A stretch of 40,488 nucleotides of DNA from Zoogloea sp. (GCF_017302315.1 NZ_JAFLDT010000035.1:1-40488), one strand, 5' to 3'. Positions 1-9,404 are shown, counted from the stretch's first letter. Notes: a model not told the origin generated them from the letters alone. Translations and numbers: made by a program.

Positions 1-108
1 GACAACACCCACAGCCTGGCGGAAAGGCTGTTCGCGTTGATGATCCTGGGGGATGAGAGATGCGTGGTGGCGACGCATGTGATGGGGGAGAGGGCTTCGC
101 CAGGCTGA
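1..108 (+). CDS. C-terminal end of an unrecognised protein (partial)
   Basis: Frame 1 is open from the first base and gives 35 residues, ending ...HVMGERASPG before a TGA stop. The start lies outside the window. I do not recognise a family; the fragment has no diagnostic motif. It is convergent with the restriction operon and about 340 nt from its end. It could be a chance open frame, although codon use is compatible with coding sequence. Confidence 0.3.
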   Translation, partial: DNTHSLAERLFALMILGDERCVVATHVMGERASPG

Positions 109-446
109 GGCCGGCAGGCGACGGACTTTGTTTGGCAAGTCCTGCAAGGGTGCAGATTGAAGTCTCGTCTATGGCTTATTTCTGGATCATGCAAACGAGA
201 CGAGCCAAACAAAAAGTGTTTCGTAACAGGGGCGTGCAAGTCCCCCCGTTCAGCTTGGCCCATAGCTTTGGTTCAAGCTTGCTCGATAAACGTCGTTTTG
301 CGCCAAATCAAGGTCGTCGAAACAACAAGCGACTTGGCTCCACCCACCTCGCCGAAAGGCCATTCGTGCCAATGCCCCTGAGGGAGTCACCCTGAGTGGT
401 GGCAAAACGCGTGATTGGGAGCGAGTGTGGCCCGCTGCCGAGCAGC
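109..446. other. Intergenic stretch with no recognised gene
   Basis: Open frames here are short, overlap each other and look unlike any protein I know. Base composition is less GC-rich than the core of the window. I see no tRNA, clear terminator or IS end. It lies between the partial left-edge frame and the end of hsdR. Confidence 0.4.
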
Positions 447-3400
447 CTACTTAGACCATTCGCCAGCCAGCAACTCAGCTTGGCTCAATACCAGCTCAAC
501 TGCTGCAGCTTGAAGATCGGGAGGATATTTCCACCTCTGAAGAGTACGACGTACCAGGATCCTTATCTTGGCTCGCACGCTTTCACGCACCTGCCAATCC
601 ACCGTTGTGCTGGCGCGCAGTTTCTCCGTGATCTCAATGGCAATCTTCTTGAGCACTTCGTCGCCCAACTCGCGCACTGCGCTTTCGTTGTTGGCCAATG
701 CATCATAAAAGGCGATCTCATCGTGGCCCAGACCGAGCGCCGCGTCCCGTGCCAGCGCGGCCTGAAACTCCTTGGCCATCTGAATCAGCTCTTCTATAAC
801 CTGGGCCGTCTCAATTGCCCGGTTGTGATACTTGCGCAGCGTCTCCAGCAAGCGGTCACCGTACTTCTTCTCCTGCACCACGTTGTTACGCGCACGCGCC
901 TTGATTTCATCGCGTAGCAGCTTTTCCAGCAGCTCGACTGCCAAGTTACGGCTGTCCATCTTCCGCACGTCTTCGAGGAACTCGTCCGAGAGCAAGCCAA
1001 TGTTCGGCTTGTCCAAACCTGCCAACGCAAACACATCGGCCACGCCATCGGCAATGATGGCGTTATCCAGAATCTGCTTGAGCGCACTGTTCTTCTCGGC
1101 ATCACTGCGCTTCTTGTCCACCGTGGTGAATTTGGCGATGGCCGCTTTGATCGCCGCGAAAAAGGCGATTTCCTTGCGCAGGGCTCCAGCCTCATCCAGG
1201 GTGCCACACAGCGAAAAGGCCTTAGCCACCGCCACCATGGTGTCGAGGAAGCGTGTCTTGCCATCCTTCAAGCCCAGAATGTGGTTGGCCGCAGGGACCA
1301 ACAATGGGATGGCCTGGGTCTCGAACGCGCTGTAGTCAAAGCCGTGCATCATCCCGCGCACGATGTCCATCTTCTCCAGCAGCACTGCCAGGGCTTCGGC
1401 AGCGTTGTGTGTTGGGTCGCCCTTCCCCTTGGCATCGGTGTAGATCTTGAGCGCGGCCTTCAATTCACTGGCAATCCCGATGTAATCGACCACCAAGCCG
1501 CCCGGCTTGTTCTTGAACACCCGGTTGACGCGGGCGATGGCCTGCATCAGGTTGTGGCCCTTCATGGGCTTATCGATATACATGGTGTGACAGCACGGCG
1601 CATCAAATCCCGTCAGCCACATGTCGCGCACGATCACCAGCTTTAGCGGGTCTTTCGCGTCCTTGAAGCGCGTTTCCAGGCGCTTTTTGACCTGCTTGCT
1701 GTAAAGGTGCGGCTGCAGCAATCCCTTGTCAGCAGCCGAGCCAGTCATCACGACCTTGATGGCACCTTGCTCCGGATCGGTGCTATGCCATTGCGGGCAT
1801 AGTGGAGGGTTGTTCTCGTCACCCAGGCAAATGACGTTGTAAAGCTGGACGCAGATGTCCCGGCTCATGCACACGATCATGGCCTTGCCGTCCACCACCG
1901 AAACGCGCGCCTCGAAGTGCTCAACCAGGTCGCGGGCCACTTGCTGCAGCCGAGGTTCGGAGCCAACCAGCTTTTCCAGCGCGGCCCATTCACTCTTGGT
2001 CTTTTCGCGGTTGGCGATGTCCTCTTCGTCTTCGACAACTTCCTCGACCTGCTCGTTGAGTGTGTCGATCTCGGCTTGGTTCACGTCCAGCTTGGCCAAG
2101 CGGCTCTCATAGAAGATCGGCACCGTGGCGCCATCGTCCACCGCATCCTGGATGTCGTAGATGCTGACGTAGTCACCAAACACGGCACGCGTGTCTTTGT
2201 CCTCCAGCGCAATCGGCGTTCCAGTGAAGCCGATGAAGGTGGCGTTCTTGAGGGCGTCGCGCAGGTGCTTGGCATAGCCGAACACATACTTGCCGGTTTT
2301 GGTATCCAACCGCCCTTTGGTGCCGTACTGGCTTCGGTGAGCCTCGTCCGAGATCACCACGATATTGGTGCGACCGGAAAGCAGCGGATGTGCCTCTTCA
2401 CCCTCCAGCAGCGCGAACTTCTGCACCGTGGTGAAGATGATGCCCCCCGCTTCGCGTGAAGCCAGCATTTCGCGCAGTTCGTCCCGGTCTCCGGCTTGAA
2501 CCGGGGTGGTCTTGAGCAGATCACTGGCAGCGCTGAAGGTCGCAAACAACTGGCCGTCCAGATCGTTGCGGTCGGTCACCACCACCAGCGTCGGGTTCTT
2601 CATTTCGGGCTGTTGCAACAGCTTGCCCGCATAGCAGGCCATGGTGATGCTCTTGCCCGATCCCTGCGTGTGCCACACCACGCCCGCCTTGCGCGAACCC
2701 GGCTTGACCTCCTTGCCATAGGTGGCGCGTTCTTCGTGCACCTCCAGCAGGCCCTTGCCGACATCCTGCGCGGCAATCACCGTGGCGCGCACTGCCTCGC
2801 GCACTGCGTGAAACTGGTGGTAGCCGGCAATCTTCTTGATGATCTGGTCGCCGTCCTGCTCAAACAAGACGAAGTGGCGCACGTAGTCCAGAAATAGCTC
2901 GGGCTTGAAGAAACCACGCACCACGGTTTCCAGTTCCATCTGCAGGCGCGGCCGGTCGTCTTCGTTGGCGATGGTGCGCCAGGGCAGCATGCGCTCTGCA
3001 TTGACCGTAAGCGAGCCCACGCGCGCTGTCCAGCCATCGCTCACCACTAGGGCGGCATTGCTGTTGAACAGGTCGCCGATCTCGTCCTTGTAGGTCTGCA
3101 GCTGGTTGAAGGCATCCCACACATCGGTTTGCTCGTTGGCGGGGTTCTTCAGCTCCACCACCGCCAGCGGCAAGCCATTCACAAAGGCAATGACATCCGG
3201 CCGGCGTGGCTGCTTGGTGCCGGTGATGGTGAACTGGTTCACCACCAGAAAGTCGTTGTTGCTGGGCTGCGCAAAGTCGATGAAGTGCACCAGGTCGGTC
3301 TTCTTCTCATCGCCCACCGCGAACTCCACCATCACCCCGCTCAGCAACAGGCGATGCACGCTGCGGTTGCGCACCACCATCTGCGGTTCGCTCACCATCT

Positions 3401-3617
3401 GCAGCGCATGCGCGGCCTGCTCCAGTGCGGCCGGTGGAATCTGCGGGTTGATCCGGGCCAACGCGCTCAGCAGACGTTCGCGCAGAACAACCTGCCGGTA
3501 GTCGGTGCGCTCTGGCATGCTGCTGTCCGGCGCAATGCCCGGGCCGTGGGCGAAACGCCAGCCAGCCTCCTGGAACCAGCCCAGGCAGAGGTCTTCGAGT
3601 TGTTGTTCGTTCAGCAT
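447..3617 (-). CDS. hsdR: Type I restriction enzyme R subunit (ATP-dependent translocase/endonuclease)
   Basis: HsdR translocates DNA and cuts unmodified DNA in complex with HsdM and HsdS in the cytoplasm. The 1056-residue product has the family layout. A PD-(D/E)XK nuclease lies near the N-terminus (D141, then E155-x-K157 in VVELKNP). An SF2 motor follows, with Walker A in HTQGSGKS at about 316-323, DEAH at 424-427, FTGTP (motif III) and QAIARVNR (motif VI). The rest is helical C-terminal sequence. The start is placed at ATG 3617, preceded by AGGGG; an upstream in-frame TTG would add 12 residues but has weaker support. It is the last gene of the R-M locus and is separated from the Abi gene by 245 nt, unlike the overlapping genes before it, so it may have its own expression control. 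No frame damage is seen. Confidence 0.97.
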   Translation of the reverse strand: MLNEQQLEDLCLGWFQEAGWRFAHGPGIAPDSSMPERTDYRQVVLRERLLSALARINPQIPPAALEQAAHALQMVSEPQMVVRNRSVHRLLLSGVMVEFAVGDEKKTDLVHFIDFAQPSNNDFLVVNQFTITGTKQPRRPDVIAFVNGLPLAVVELKNPANEQTDVWDAFNQLQTYKDEIGDLFNSNAALVVSDGWTARVGSLTVNAERMLPWRTIANEDDRPRLQMELETVVRGFFKPELFLDYVRHFVLFEQDGDQIIKKIAGYHQFHAVREAVRATVIAAQDVGKGLLEVHEERATYGKEVKPGSRKAGVVWHTQGSGKSITMACYAGKLLQQPEMKNPTLVVVTDRNDLDGQLFATFSAASDLLKTTPVQAGDRDELREMLASREAGGIIFTTVQKFALLEGEEAHPLLSGRTNIVVISDEAHRSQYGTKGRLDTKTGKYVFGYAKHLRDALKNATFIGFTGTPIALEDKDTRAVFGDYVSIYDIQDAVDDGATVPIFYESRLAKLDVNQAEIDTLNEQVEEVVEDEEDIANREKTKSEWAALEKLVGSEPRLQQVARDLVEHFEARVSVVDGKAMIVCMSRDICVQLYNVICLGDENNPPLCPQWHSTDPEQGAIKVVMTGSAADKGLLQPHLYSKQVKKRLETRFKDAKDPLKLVIVRDMWLTGFDAPCCHTMYIDKPMKGHNLMQAIARVNRVFKNKPGGLVVDYIGIASELKAALKIYTDAKGKGDPTHNAAEALAVLLEKMDIVRGMMHGFDYSAFETQAIPLLVPAANHILGLKDGKTRFLDTMVAVAKAFSLCGTLDEAGALRKEIAFFAAIKAAIAKFTTVDKKRSDAEKNSALKQILDNAIIADGVADVFALAGLDKPNIGLLSDEFLEDVRKMDSRNLAVELLEKLLRDEIKARARNNVVQEKKYGDRLLETLRKYHNRAIETAQVIEELIQMAKEFQAALARDAALGLGHDEIAFYDALANNESAVRELGDEVLKKIAIEITEKLRASTTVDWQVRESVRAKIRILVRRTLQRWKYPPDLQAAAVELVLSQAELLAGEWSK

Positions 3618-3662
3618 GTTGGAACCCCTGAGCCATTCAGGGCTGCCTGGCAACCGGCTCGG

Positions 3663-3740
3663 TTTGCGATGAAATAAGAAATTCGTTCTAAATCAATGAG
3701 TAGCTCTGGCATTGGAAACGCCCTCCATTTGCGATGAAAT
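3663..3740. repeat. Direct repeat pair TTTGCGATGAAAT upstream of hsdR
   Basis: The 13-mer TTTGCGATGAAAT occurs at 3663-3675 and again at 3728-3740, 65 nt apart (about six helical turns), within the gap between the Abi gene and hsdR. Two same-side copies at this spacing could bind a regulator of hsdR. Equally, they could be a remnant of a small duplication. No known motif is recognised. Confidence 0.5.
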
Positions 3741-3804
3741 GGCGACTACGCCCACGCCGAGCTTGACCATAGTGGTCGGCAGGCCTATCATTTCGCTCAA
3801 TATG

Positions 3805-3840
3805 ACCGACGCCTCTGCACTCTGTGTACGCGTCGGTTTT
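3805..3840 (+). terminator. Hairpin with T-tail in the Abi-hsdR gap
   Basis: ACCGACGC (3805-3812) pairs with GCGTCGGT (3830-3837), followed on the plus strand by TTTTC. The T-run is on the plus strand, whereas the operon runs on the minus strand, so it would not be a classical terminator for the operon. On the minus strand it forms a stem-loop just past the Abi stop codon, which could still stall polymerase or protect mRNA ends. Confidence 0.4.
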
Positions 3841-3862
3841 CATTTGTGGCCCACCTGAGTCA

Positions 3863-4840
3863 TCACGGCTGCGGCCATAGCGCCCACCCCTCCCAACCCG
3901 GAAACGCCCCCAGCTCCAACAGCGAGATAGTCTGGTTGGCCACCACGGGGAATTCATCTGCCAGCAGGTTCTTGAAGCGCTGCCCCCAGCTCGAATTCGG
4001 GCAGATCACGCGCAGCAACAGCTGCATGAGGCAGAAGTAGAAAAACGGCTTCGCTCTGTTCAGGGCGGCGGGCCAACCAGCGGGAACAGAGGACAGCTCC
4101 AGCACGTTGATATTCCACAGGCGGCTGTGGTGCGCCGACACATTGCGGATGAAGTTCAAGCTGCGCAGCCATTGCGCGAATGCCTGGCCTGATGGTGCGC
4201 CGTACAAGGCTGCAATCGTCTGCTGATCAGCGTACTGCATACCGGCGAACAACTTGGACAGCAGACCAAAGTCCCACACTTCAATGGCCGCCCAGATCGG
4301 CAAGGCCCCGTACTGCTGCTGATGGTGCGCAACGAAGGGCTCCTTGCGCGCCCGGTAGAGCATGGACTGGTACTTGGCCAGCCAGACTTGGTGCTGCGTC
4401 TTGCCTGCGTCCGCCCCCCTGGCGATCACCTTTTTCGTAAAATTGCCGTGCAAGCATGCCGGGTTCTCGTGGGCACGCGAATCGCGTTGGCCCAGCAAAT
4501 GCGCCACATCCACGCGCACCGCCATCTCGATGCGCTCCAGTGCATCCAAGGCCAGCAACCTCAGCTTCTTGTCGAACACATACAGACGCACCACGTCTTC
4601 AAAGCAGCAGCCCGGCACAAAGCTGTCTAGCCGCACCGCCTTGCCCTGTGCCATGGACGCCACCGGATCAATGGCGCGCAGGGGATACCAGTAACCACTC
4701 AGGCGGTAGTAGCCCAAGCGCTCTAGATAATCGAGCGCCGCAGCGGGATTGTCGACCTGCAAGCCACGGCTCTGCAGCTGCAGCAGTTGGTCTGCGAATG
4801 TGAGCCAAGGCTTGAGTGGTTTCATCGCCGAACTACTCAT
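3863..4840 (-). CDS. Abi_2 (AbiD/AbiF-like) abortive infection protein, HEPN type
   Basis: The 325-residue protein has the Abi_2 hallmarks: an N-terminal block LGYYRLSGYWYPLR at about 43-55, a middle region around FDKKLRLLALDALERIEMAV, and IRNVSAHHSRLWN at 231-243. The last supplies the R-x4-H arrangement (R232, N233, H237) expected of HEPN-fold RNases. Family members abort infection or act as toxins, probably by RNA cleavage; the target here is unknown. The ATG start lies inside the last codons of the SIR2 gene (8-nt overlap), so translation is probably coupled. An internal ATG at 4825 (MKPLKPW) is an alternative start. Its position inside the R-M operon suggests a back-up defence that acts when restriction fails, which is an inference. 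Confidence 0.88.
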   Translation of the reverse strand: MSSSAMKPLKPWLTFADQLLQLQSRGLQVDNPAAALDYLERLGYYRLSGYWYPLRAIDPVASMAQGKAVRLDSFVPGCCFEDVVRLYVFDKKLRLLALDALERIEMAVRVDVAHLLGQRDSRAHENPACLHGNFTKKVIARGADAGKTQHQVWLAKYQSMLYRARKEPFVAHHQQQYGALPIWAAIEVWDFGLLSKLFAGMQYADQQTIAALYGAPSGQAFAQWLRSLNFIRNVSAHHSRLWNINVLELSSVPAGWPAALNRAKPFFYFCLMQLLLRVICPNSSWGQRFKNLLADEFPVVANQTISLLELGAFPGWEGWALWPQP

Positions 4841-5867
4841 CCATTAATGCCAGTAGGAGCGCCTCGATAGACTCATCATGCGCCCCCGCCGGATACCAAA
4901 TCGGATAGACATTGCAAGCGACCAGCGCATCCCGACAAGCATTCTTCTCCACGTCATTATTCGGCGCAGGCAAAAATGCATAGTGCCGTGCGATGTTGTC
5001 GTGCCCATTAGCTTGTACAAATGACTTTATCGCCGTGAGGGTGCGGTCGACCGTAAGACTGCAGCCAATAAATAGCAAAGTTCTGGAGCAGATTGCTTCG
5101 ATTGCTCTTTGTAAATTATCGCCGTCACCGTAGTGTTGCTGGTATTCGGCTGCGGTCAGAATCCGGCCGCGTGGACTAGTGGATGTTCCGTGCAACTTGA
5201 GCAATATCCTTTTGCCTTCGGCCAGCTTCCTTGGAAGCTCTCTAGAGTGCTCACCTGACAATTCTTCCGAAAACGGCTTTCCAGCTGACTCGTAACAACG
5301 TTTCGTGACGTCATCAAAATTCGTCGTGATTACACAAGAGTCAAAGACGTATGGAAGCAGTTGCACACAGCCGGAGATGTCGCGTGAACGACCGAAAGCA
5401 TTTTCCACTGCTTCGTTGAAAGCGGGGCCAAGCGCATCAGCCAGCCTTTGGGCCGCTTCCTCATATTGACCAGCGCGCAGAATCTGATCGAATTCGTCAG
5501 GAGTTATGGCTGTCTCACGGACGTGTTGCCTGAGGAAAGCAGTCCATCCGGGATAGCCACTTGATACCGACAAGCCTGCACCGACGAATGGCACTACAGC
5601 GCCTCGACCGTAGACCTCCTTGAGCTTACCAAATCTGTCTTGCAGGCCGTACTCATCCAGTATGGTCTTTGCAGACTCGATGAGCTCTTCTTTGCGTTCC
5701 AGGACCCAATCCAGAAACAGATCGTTGTAGGCGTCAGGGTCAAGCAACCCTTCCAGAATCTCATCGGGTGCCCAGTGCTTGTTTCGTATGTGCACCCGCC
5801 CTCTATCGACAAAAAGATTCTGCTCCTGCGCAAGTGCATCAGCGAATATCGGCTTGAGATGCTTCAT
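4833..5867 (-). CDS. SIR2-like domain protein, probable NAD-consuming defence effector
   Basis: This 344-residue protein carries a SIR2_2-type Rossmann domain. The NAD-binding loop is PFVGAGLS at 93-100, the N/D motif is TTNFDD at 181-186 (N183 and D185 are the expected catalytic positions) and the LKLHG motif at 224-227 holds H226. An N-terminal extension of about 85 residues is predicted helical and unassigned. Prokaryotic SIR2 domains of this group usually act as NADases in anti-phage systems (for example ThsA, DSR and pAgo-associated SIR2) rather than as deacetylases. The start is fixed by a 4-nt ATGA overlap with the end of hsdS, and the stop overlaps the Abi start. It lacks recognisable transmembrane or sensor domains, so phage sensing may come from its neighbours. 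Confidence 0.88.
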   Translation of the reverse strand: MKHLKPIFADALAQEQNLFVDRGRVHIRNKHWAPDEILEGLLDPDAYNDLFLDWVLERKEELIESAKTILDEYGLQDRFGKLKEVYGRGAVVPFVGAGLSVSSGYPGWTAFLRQHVRETAITPDEFDQILRAGQYEEAAQRLADALGPAFNEAVENAFGRSRDISGCVQLLPYVFDSCVITTNFDDVTKRCYESAGKPFSEELSGEHSRELPRKLAEGKRILLKLHGTSTSPRGRILTAAEYQQHYGDGDNLQRAIEAICSRTLLFIGCSLTVDRTLTAIKSFVQANGHDNIARHYAFLPAPNNDVEKNACRDALVACNVYPIWYPAGAHDESIEALLLALMDE

Positions 5868-7168
5868 GCGGGCACCTCAATCTCGCCAGAGAGCAGCTTG
5901 GGCAACAGCGCATCGCGTGTTGCACACAGCGATGCAATCTCATTCTGCCGGCTTCGCATTTCCTCAAAATGTGGAACAACTGTCCTCGTGAATCTCACAA
6001 TAAGGGTGCGTTCCGCTACAGCAATTGGCAATCCGCGAATAGTCTTCGAATTAACCGCATCAGCAATGGAGGAGGTGCTACCGAGGGTCGAGTAATCGAA
6101 GCTCTTCAGGTATAGATATAAATATTCAGATGAAATTGCAGCATCGTTGGGCAACTTGAAGTGCGCGATGGCCTCATTCGTCACCATCGGTCCTTCAGTG
6201 ATAGCGACTCTGCCTATGGTCAACTTGAAGCTGAGCAGCACCGTTCGGTCTGGGACAACCCTGACATTGAAACGCGAGACTGCTTCAGCTGTGAGGAATT
6301 CCGAAGACTTCTGTTGAAAAACACCACTTGCGCCCATGTCCTTGATGGACACCCAGCGCCAATCTCCGTCACCTTCGGTGAACCATTGCGGTTCCTTGCG
6401 CGGTGGGGTTTTGCCAATGCCGACTTCTGCTAGGGATTCAGCAGAATGAACTGCCCACCCCTTCGGAATCTGTCCCAACTCCGACTCTTCCATCTCATCC
6501 GGGAACAGCGCGGCCGTGGCGGCGAGTTGTTCGAAGGCTTCGGGCGGCAAAGCATCGAATTCAGCGTCGGCCTTGCCGCTGATGGCGCTCATCGCGGCAC
6601 GCAGCGGGTCGCGGCCTTCGGCGAGGGCTGCCATCTTGGCTTTGACCGGATCAAAATCGACAAACCACGATCTGAAGATGGCTTGCGCCATGGCTTCGAG
6701 GGTTTGATTGATGCGGCGGTTGAGGTCGATTTTGGAGTCAAGGCAGCTCAGAACCCTGGCGATGCTCCTTTGAGCTGATTTCCCGGGAAGGCGGACTTTC
6801 GCGAGATGTAGGTGGTTCCTGTTTAGCCCAGGTACTGCACCCTTGTCTGAGTAGGCCTGAAAGTCGAGGGTCTTCAGGAAGTAACTTATGAACCTAGGAT
6901 CGTTGCCCTTGAAGTCACGGACGTAGAGAGTCGTATTCAGCGGCCAATAGTCCTCATTAACGTAGAACACCTCACCTATCGTACCGTATCGGCCAGTTAC
7001 CACTCCGGGACCTTTGACCATGGCCTCTGCGTGAAAATCGCTCACGCCAGATGAGGAAACGATGGGAACGCTCCCAGGAGTGCGCTTGTCCTTGGGCAGG
7101 TCGTAGCCGCGTTTCAGCTCGATCACTTCGCCGAGCGAGACTTCTTTCCAGTCAACGTCAGAAGCCAT
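5864..7168 (-). CDS. hsdS: Type I restriction-modification specificity subunit
   Basis: HsdS recognises the bipartite DNA target of the enzyme. The 434-residue product has two target recognition domains. TRD1 covers roughly residues 1-150 and begins WKEVSLGEVIELKRG. It is followed by the conserved helical spacer LEAMAQAIFRSWFVDFDPVKAK at about 157-178. TRD2 begins near LGQIPKGWAV at about 239 and ends with a second conserved helix and LLPKLLSGEIEVPA. The start is ATG 7168, inside the end of hsdM (11-nt overlap); the longer reading frame upstream is hsdM in another frame. The stop overlaps the SIR2 start. The recognition sequence cannot be read from the protein. Confidence 0.95.
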   Translation of the reverse strand: MASDVDWKEVSLGEVIELKRGYDLPKDKRTPGSVPIVSSSGVSDFHAEAMVKGPGVVTGRYGTIGEVFYVNEDYWPLNTTLYVRDFKGNDPRFISYFLKTLDFQAYSDKGAVPGLNRNHLHLAKVRLPGKSAQRSIARVLSCLDSKIDLNRRINQTLEAMAQAIFRSWFVDFDPVKAKMAALAEGRDPLRAAMSAISGKADAEFDALPPEAFEQLAATAALFPDEMEESELGQIPKGWAVHSAESLAEVGIGKTPPRKEPQWFTEGDGDWRWVSIKDMGASGVFQQKSSEFLTAEAVSRFNVRVVPDRTVLLSFKLTIGRVAITEGPMVTNEAIAHFKLPNDAAISSEYLYLYLKSFDYSTLGSTSSIADAVNSKTIRGLPIAVAERTLIVRFTRTVVPHFEEMRSRQNEIASLCATRDALLPKLLSGEIEVPA

Positions 7169-8879
7169 AGCCCAACCCCGCCAAGTTCTTCTTGATCTCG
7201 CCCTCCAGCTTGGTGCTCTCTGCAAACTGCTCCGCCAATTGAGCGGTCAGCCGCGCCATCTTGTCGGCAAAGGCTTCGCCGTCTTCCTCCTGCTCCTCGG
7301 TGCCCACATAACGCCCCGGCGTCAGCACATGCTCATGCTTGCGGATGTCGGCAAGCGACGCTGAGTAGCAAAAGCCCGGAACGTCTGCGTAGCCCTCGCC
7401 GTGCTGCCAGACGTGGAAGGTGTCGGCCACCTTTTCGATGTCGACCGGCGTGAAGTCGCGCAGCACGCGATCCTTCATGTAGCCCAGTTGGCGGGCGTCG
7501 ATGAAAAGGAACTGACCACGGCGGTCGCGCTTCTTCTTGTCGAGGTTGAAGCCGTTGGCCTTGTCTTTGGTGAGGAACCAGATGCAGGCCGGGATCTGGG
7601 TGTTGGTGAACAGCTGGCCAGGCAGCGCGACCATGCATTCCACAAAGTCACGCTCGACCAGTTGCTTACGGATTTCGCCCTCGTTGTTGGTGTTGCTGCT
7701 CATCGAACCATTGGCCAGCAATAGCGCCATGCTGCCGGCGGGGGCCAGGTGGTAGAGCATGTGTTGCAGCCAAGCAAAATTGGCATTGCCTTGCGGTGGC
7801 GTGCCTGCGATCCAGCGCGGGTCGTTCTCCAGCTTGACGTTCCACCATTCCTTCATATTGAAGGGCGGGTTGGCCATCACGTAGTCGGCGCGCAAGTCTG
7901 GATGTAGGTCGTTCAGCAGGGTGTCGCCGGGCTGGCCGCCAAAGTTGAAATCGAGGCCGCGGATGGCCATGTTCATAGCAGCCAGTTTCCAGGTGGTGGG
8001 ATTGCTTTCCTGGCCGTAGACGCTGATCTGTTTGGTGTGCTCCTTTGCGTTGGCGTGCTTCTTGGAGTGGTTCTCGATGAACTCCTCGCTCTGCACGAAG
8101 AAGCCACCGGAGCCCATGGCTGGGTCGTAAACCCGCCCCTTGAAGGGTTGCAGCATCTCGACGATCAGCGTAACGATGCTCTTGGGGGTGTAGTACTGGC
8201 CGCCCTTCTTGCCTTCGGCCAGGGCGAATTGGCCGAGGAAGTATTCGTAGACGTGGCCGAGGATGTCCTTGCTCTTCAGGTTCAGCGGCTGGCCGTTGTA
8301 GCTGGGCTGGCTGAAGTTGGTGTCGGAGAAATGGGCAATCAGGTCGGCCAGCTTGTGACTTTCGATCTGGGTTTCTGCGAATTTCTTGTTGAGCACGTTC
8401 TTGAGCTTGGCATTCTCGCGCTCAATGGCCTCCATGGCGTTGTCGATGAGCCAGCCGACGGTGCGCATCTTTTCCGGTGTGTCCTTGCCCGGCACGTTCC
8501 ACGGCAGGGCGTCGCCGGACGGCAGTTGCGCCAGGTCGCGCAGGGTCTGCCAGCGCGCTTCAAACGGCACCCAGAAGACATTTTTCTCGGTGTAGTAGTC
8601 GCGCACCTCCAGCTCGGCGGCGAGGTTGGCTTTGTATTCTTCCGTGCCAGCGCCTCCGTATTCGTCGGGGGCCATGTAGTAGTCGTGGTCGGGGTTCTGG
8701 AACTGCTCGCGCAGTTCTTTCTGCCGTTCTTCGAACGCGTCAGACACGTACTTCAAAAAGATAAGACCCAGCACCACGTGCTTGTAGACCGAAGCATCCA
8801 GGGCGGAGCGCAGCTTGTCGGCTGCAGTCCAGAGCTTTTTTTCGAGGTCTTGGAAGAACTGCTGTTCGGTGGAGTTCAT
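7158..8879 (-). CDS. hsdM: Type I restriction-modification N6-adenine methyltransferase subunit
   Basis: HsdM methylates adenine in the HsdS target using SAM and forms the core of the R-M complex. The 573-residue protein shows an N-terminal HsdM_N helical domain (about 1-150), QYYTPKSIVTLIVEML at 228-243, SAM motif I VYDPAMGSGGFF at 250-261 and catalytic NPPF at 337-340. The ATG at 8879 (MNSTEQQFFQDLEKK) fits the usual N-terminus of the family. Two upstream in-frame starts (8897 and 8945) would add 6 or 22 residues, but the longer one runs into a perfect inverted repeat, which argues that region is regulatory. It is the first gene of the operon hsdM-hsdS-sir2-abi-(gap)-hsdR. Confidence 0.96.
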   Translation of the reverse strand: MNSTEQQFFQDLEKKLWTAADKLRSALDASVYKHVVLGLIFLKYVSDAFEERQKELREQFQNPDHDYYMAPDEYGGAGTEEYKANLAAELEVRDYYTEKNVFWVPFEARWQTLRDLAQLPSGDALPWNVPGKDTPEKMRTVGWLIDNAMEAIERENAKLKNVLNKKFAETQIESHKLADLIAHFSDTNFSQPSYNGQPLNLKSKDILGHVYEYFLGQFALAEGKKGGQYYTPKSIVTLIVEMLQPFKGRVYDPAMGSGGFFVQSEEFIENHSKKHANAKEHTKQISVYGQESNPTTWKLAAMNMAIRGLDFNFGGQPGDTLLNDLHPDLRADYVMANPPFNMKEWWNVKLENDPRWIAGTPPQGNANFAWLQHMLYHLAPAGSMALLLANGSMSSNTNNEGEIRKQLVERDFVECMVALPGQLFTNTQIPACIWFLTKDKANGFNLDKKKRDRRGQFLFIDARQLGYMKDRVLRDFTPVDIEKVADTFHVWQHGEGYADVPGFCYSASLADIRKHEHVLTPGRYVGTEEQEEDGEAFADKMARLTAQLAEQFAESTKLEGEIKKNLAGLGYGF

Positions 8880-8912
8880 TGGGGAGGTACGTTGCATCAG
8901 GACAGTGGAAAA

Positions 8913-8958
8913 ATGGCTGTGCCATTTGCATGCATTGCAGCACAAATGGCACAGCCAT
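8913..8958 (-). promoter_or_regulatory. Perfect 16-bp inverted repeat, probable operator of the hsd operon
   Basis: ATGGCTGTGCCATTTG (8913-8928) is exactly repeated in inverse as CAAATGGCACAGCCAT (8943-8958), with a 14-nt spacer. Each arm is itself a small dyad (ATGGC-TGT-GCCAT). It sits 34 nt upstream of the hsdM ATG and immediately downstream of a plausible -10 box, where a repressor would block initiation. As RNA it could also fold into a strong 5' leader hairpin. No controller gene is seen next to it. The perfect pairing makes chance unlikely; the binding protein is unknown. Confidence 0.7.
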
Positions 8959-8960
8959 CA

Positions 8961-8989
8961 AGAATATCGAAGTACTGCAGGTACGACAA
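8961..8989 (-). promoter_or_regulatory. Putative sigma70 promoter of the hsd operon
   Basis: Reading the minus strand, TTGTCG (8984-8989) and TATTCT (8961-8966) are separated by exactly 17 nt. Each matches the consensus at 4 of 6 positions. Initiation would fall within the distal arm of the 16-bp inverted repeat, consistent with repression by a DNA-bound dimer or dimer pair. Confidence 0.5.
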
Positions 8990-9038
8990 AACTCTGTCGG
9001 GCCGTCAGCTTAAGGCTCAACTGCCCTCCAATCCAAAC

Positions 9039-9404
9039 TCACATCGGCAAGCCAGCCCCCTTCGGATTCGGCCCATACTCGTTGCTCCCCTCCTGGCTGT
9101 CCTGCACCGCAAAGTAGATCAGCACCAGCGCACCGATGATGGGCACGATCATCAGCAGGGCCCACCAGCCGGATTTGCCGATGTCGTGGAGGCGGCGCAC
9201 GGTGACGCCGACGCTGGGCAGCAGCACGGCCAGGCTGTAGATGCCCGACAGCACGTCGCCCATGCCGCCCTCACCACCGCCGCCCACCAGTTGCAGCACG
9301 ACCATGATGATCAGGTTGAAGAGGGTGAACATCCAGTATTCCTTGCGCTGGGCACGCCCCTTGAAGTCGGCGTACTGCTTGAGTGCTTTCAGATACCACT
9401 GCAT
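9039..9404 (-). CDS. DUF805 family inner membrane protein
   Basis: The 121-residue protein begins MQWYLKALKQYADFKGRAQRKEYW, the typical DUF805 opening (short soluble segment with F-x-GRA-x-RKEYW). Membrane segments follow at about 28-45, 55-72 and 85-105, with VTVRRLHDIGKSGWW between the last two, also a family hallmark. Function in this family is unknown. The ATG at 9404 has GGAG seven bases upstream; a much longer open frame continuing upstream is a shadow of the MFS gene on the other strand. It is divergent from the MFS gene and lies upstream of, but is probably not part of, the restriction operon. Confidence 0.9.
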   Translation of the reverse strand: MQWYLKALKQYADFKGRAQRKEYWMFTLFNLIIMVVLQLVGGGGEGGMGDVLSGIYSLAVLLPSVGVTVRRLHDIGKSGWWALLMIVPIIGALVLIYFAVQDSQEGSNEYGPNPKGAGLPM

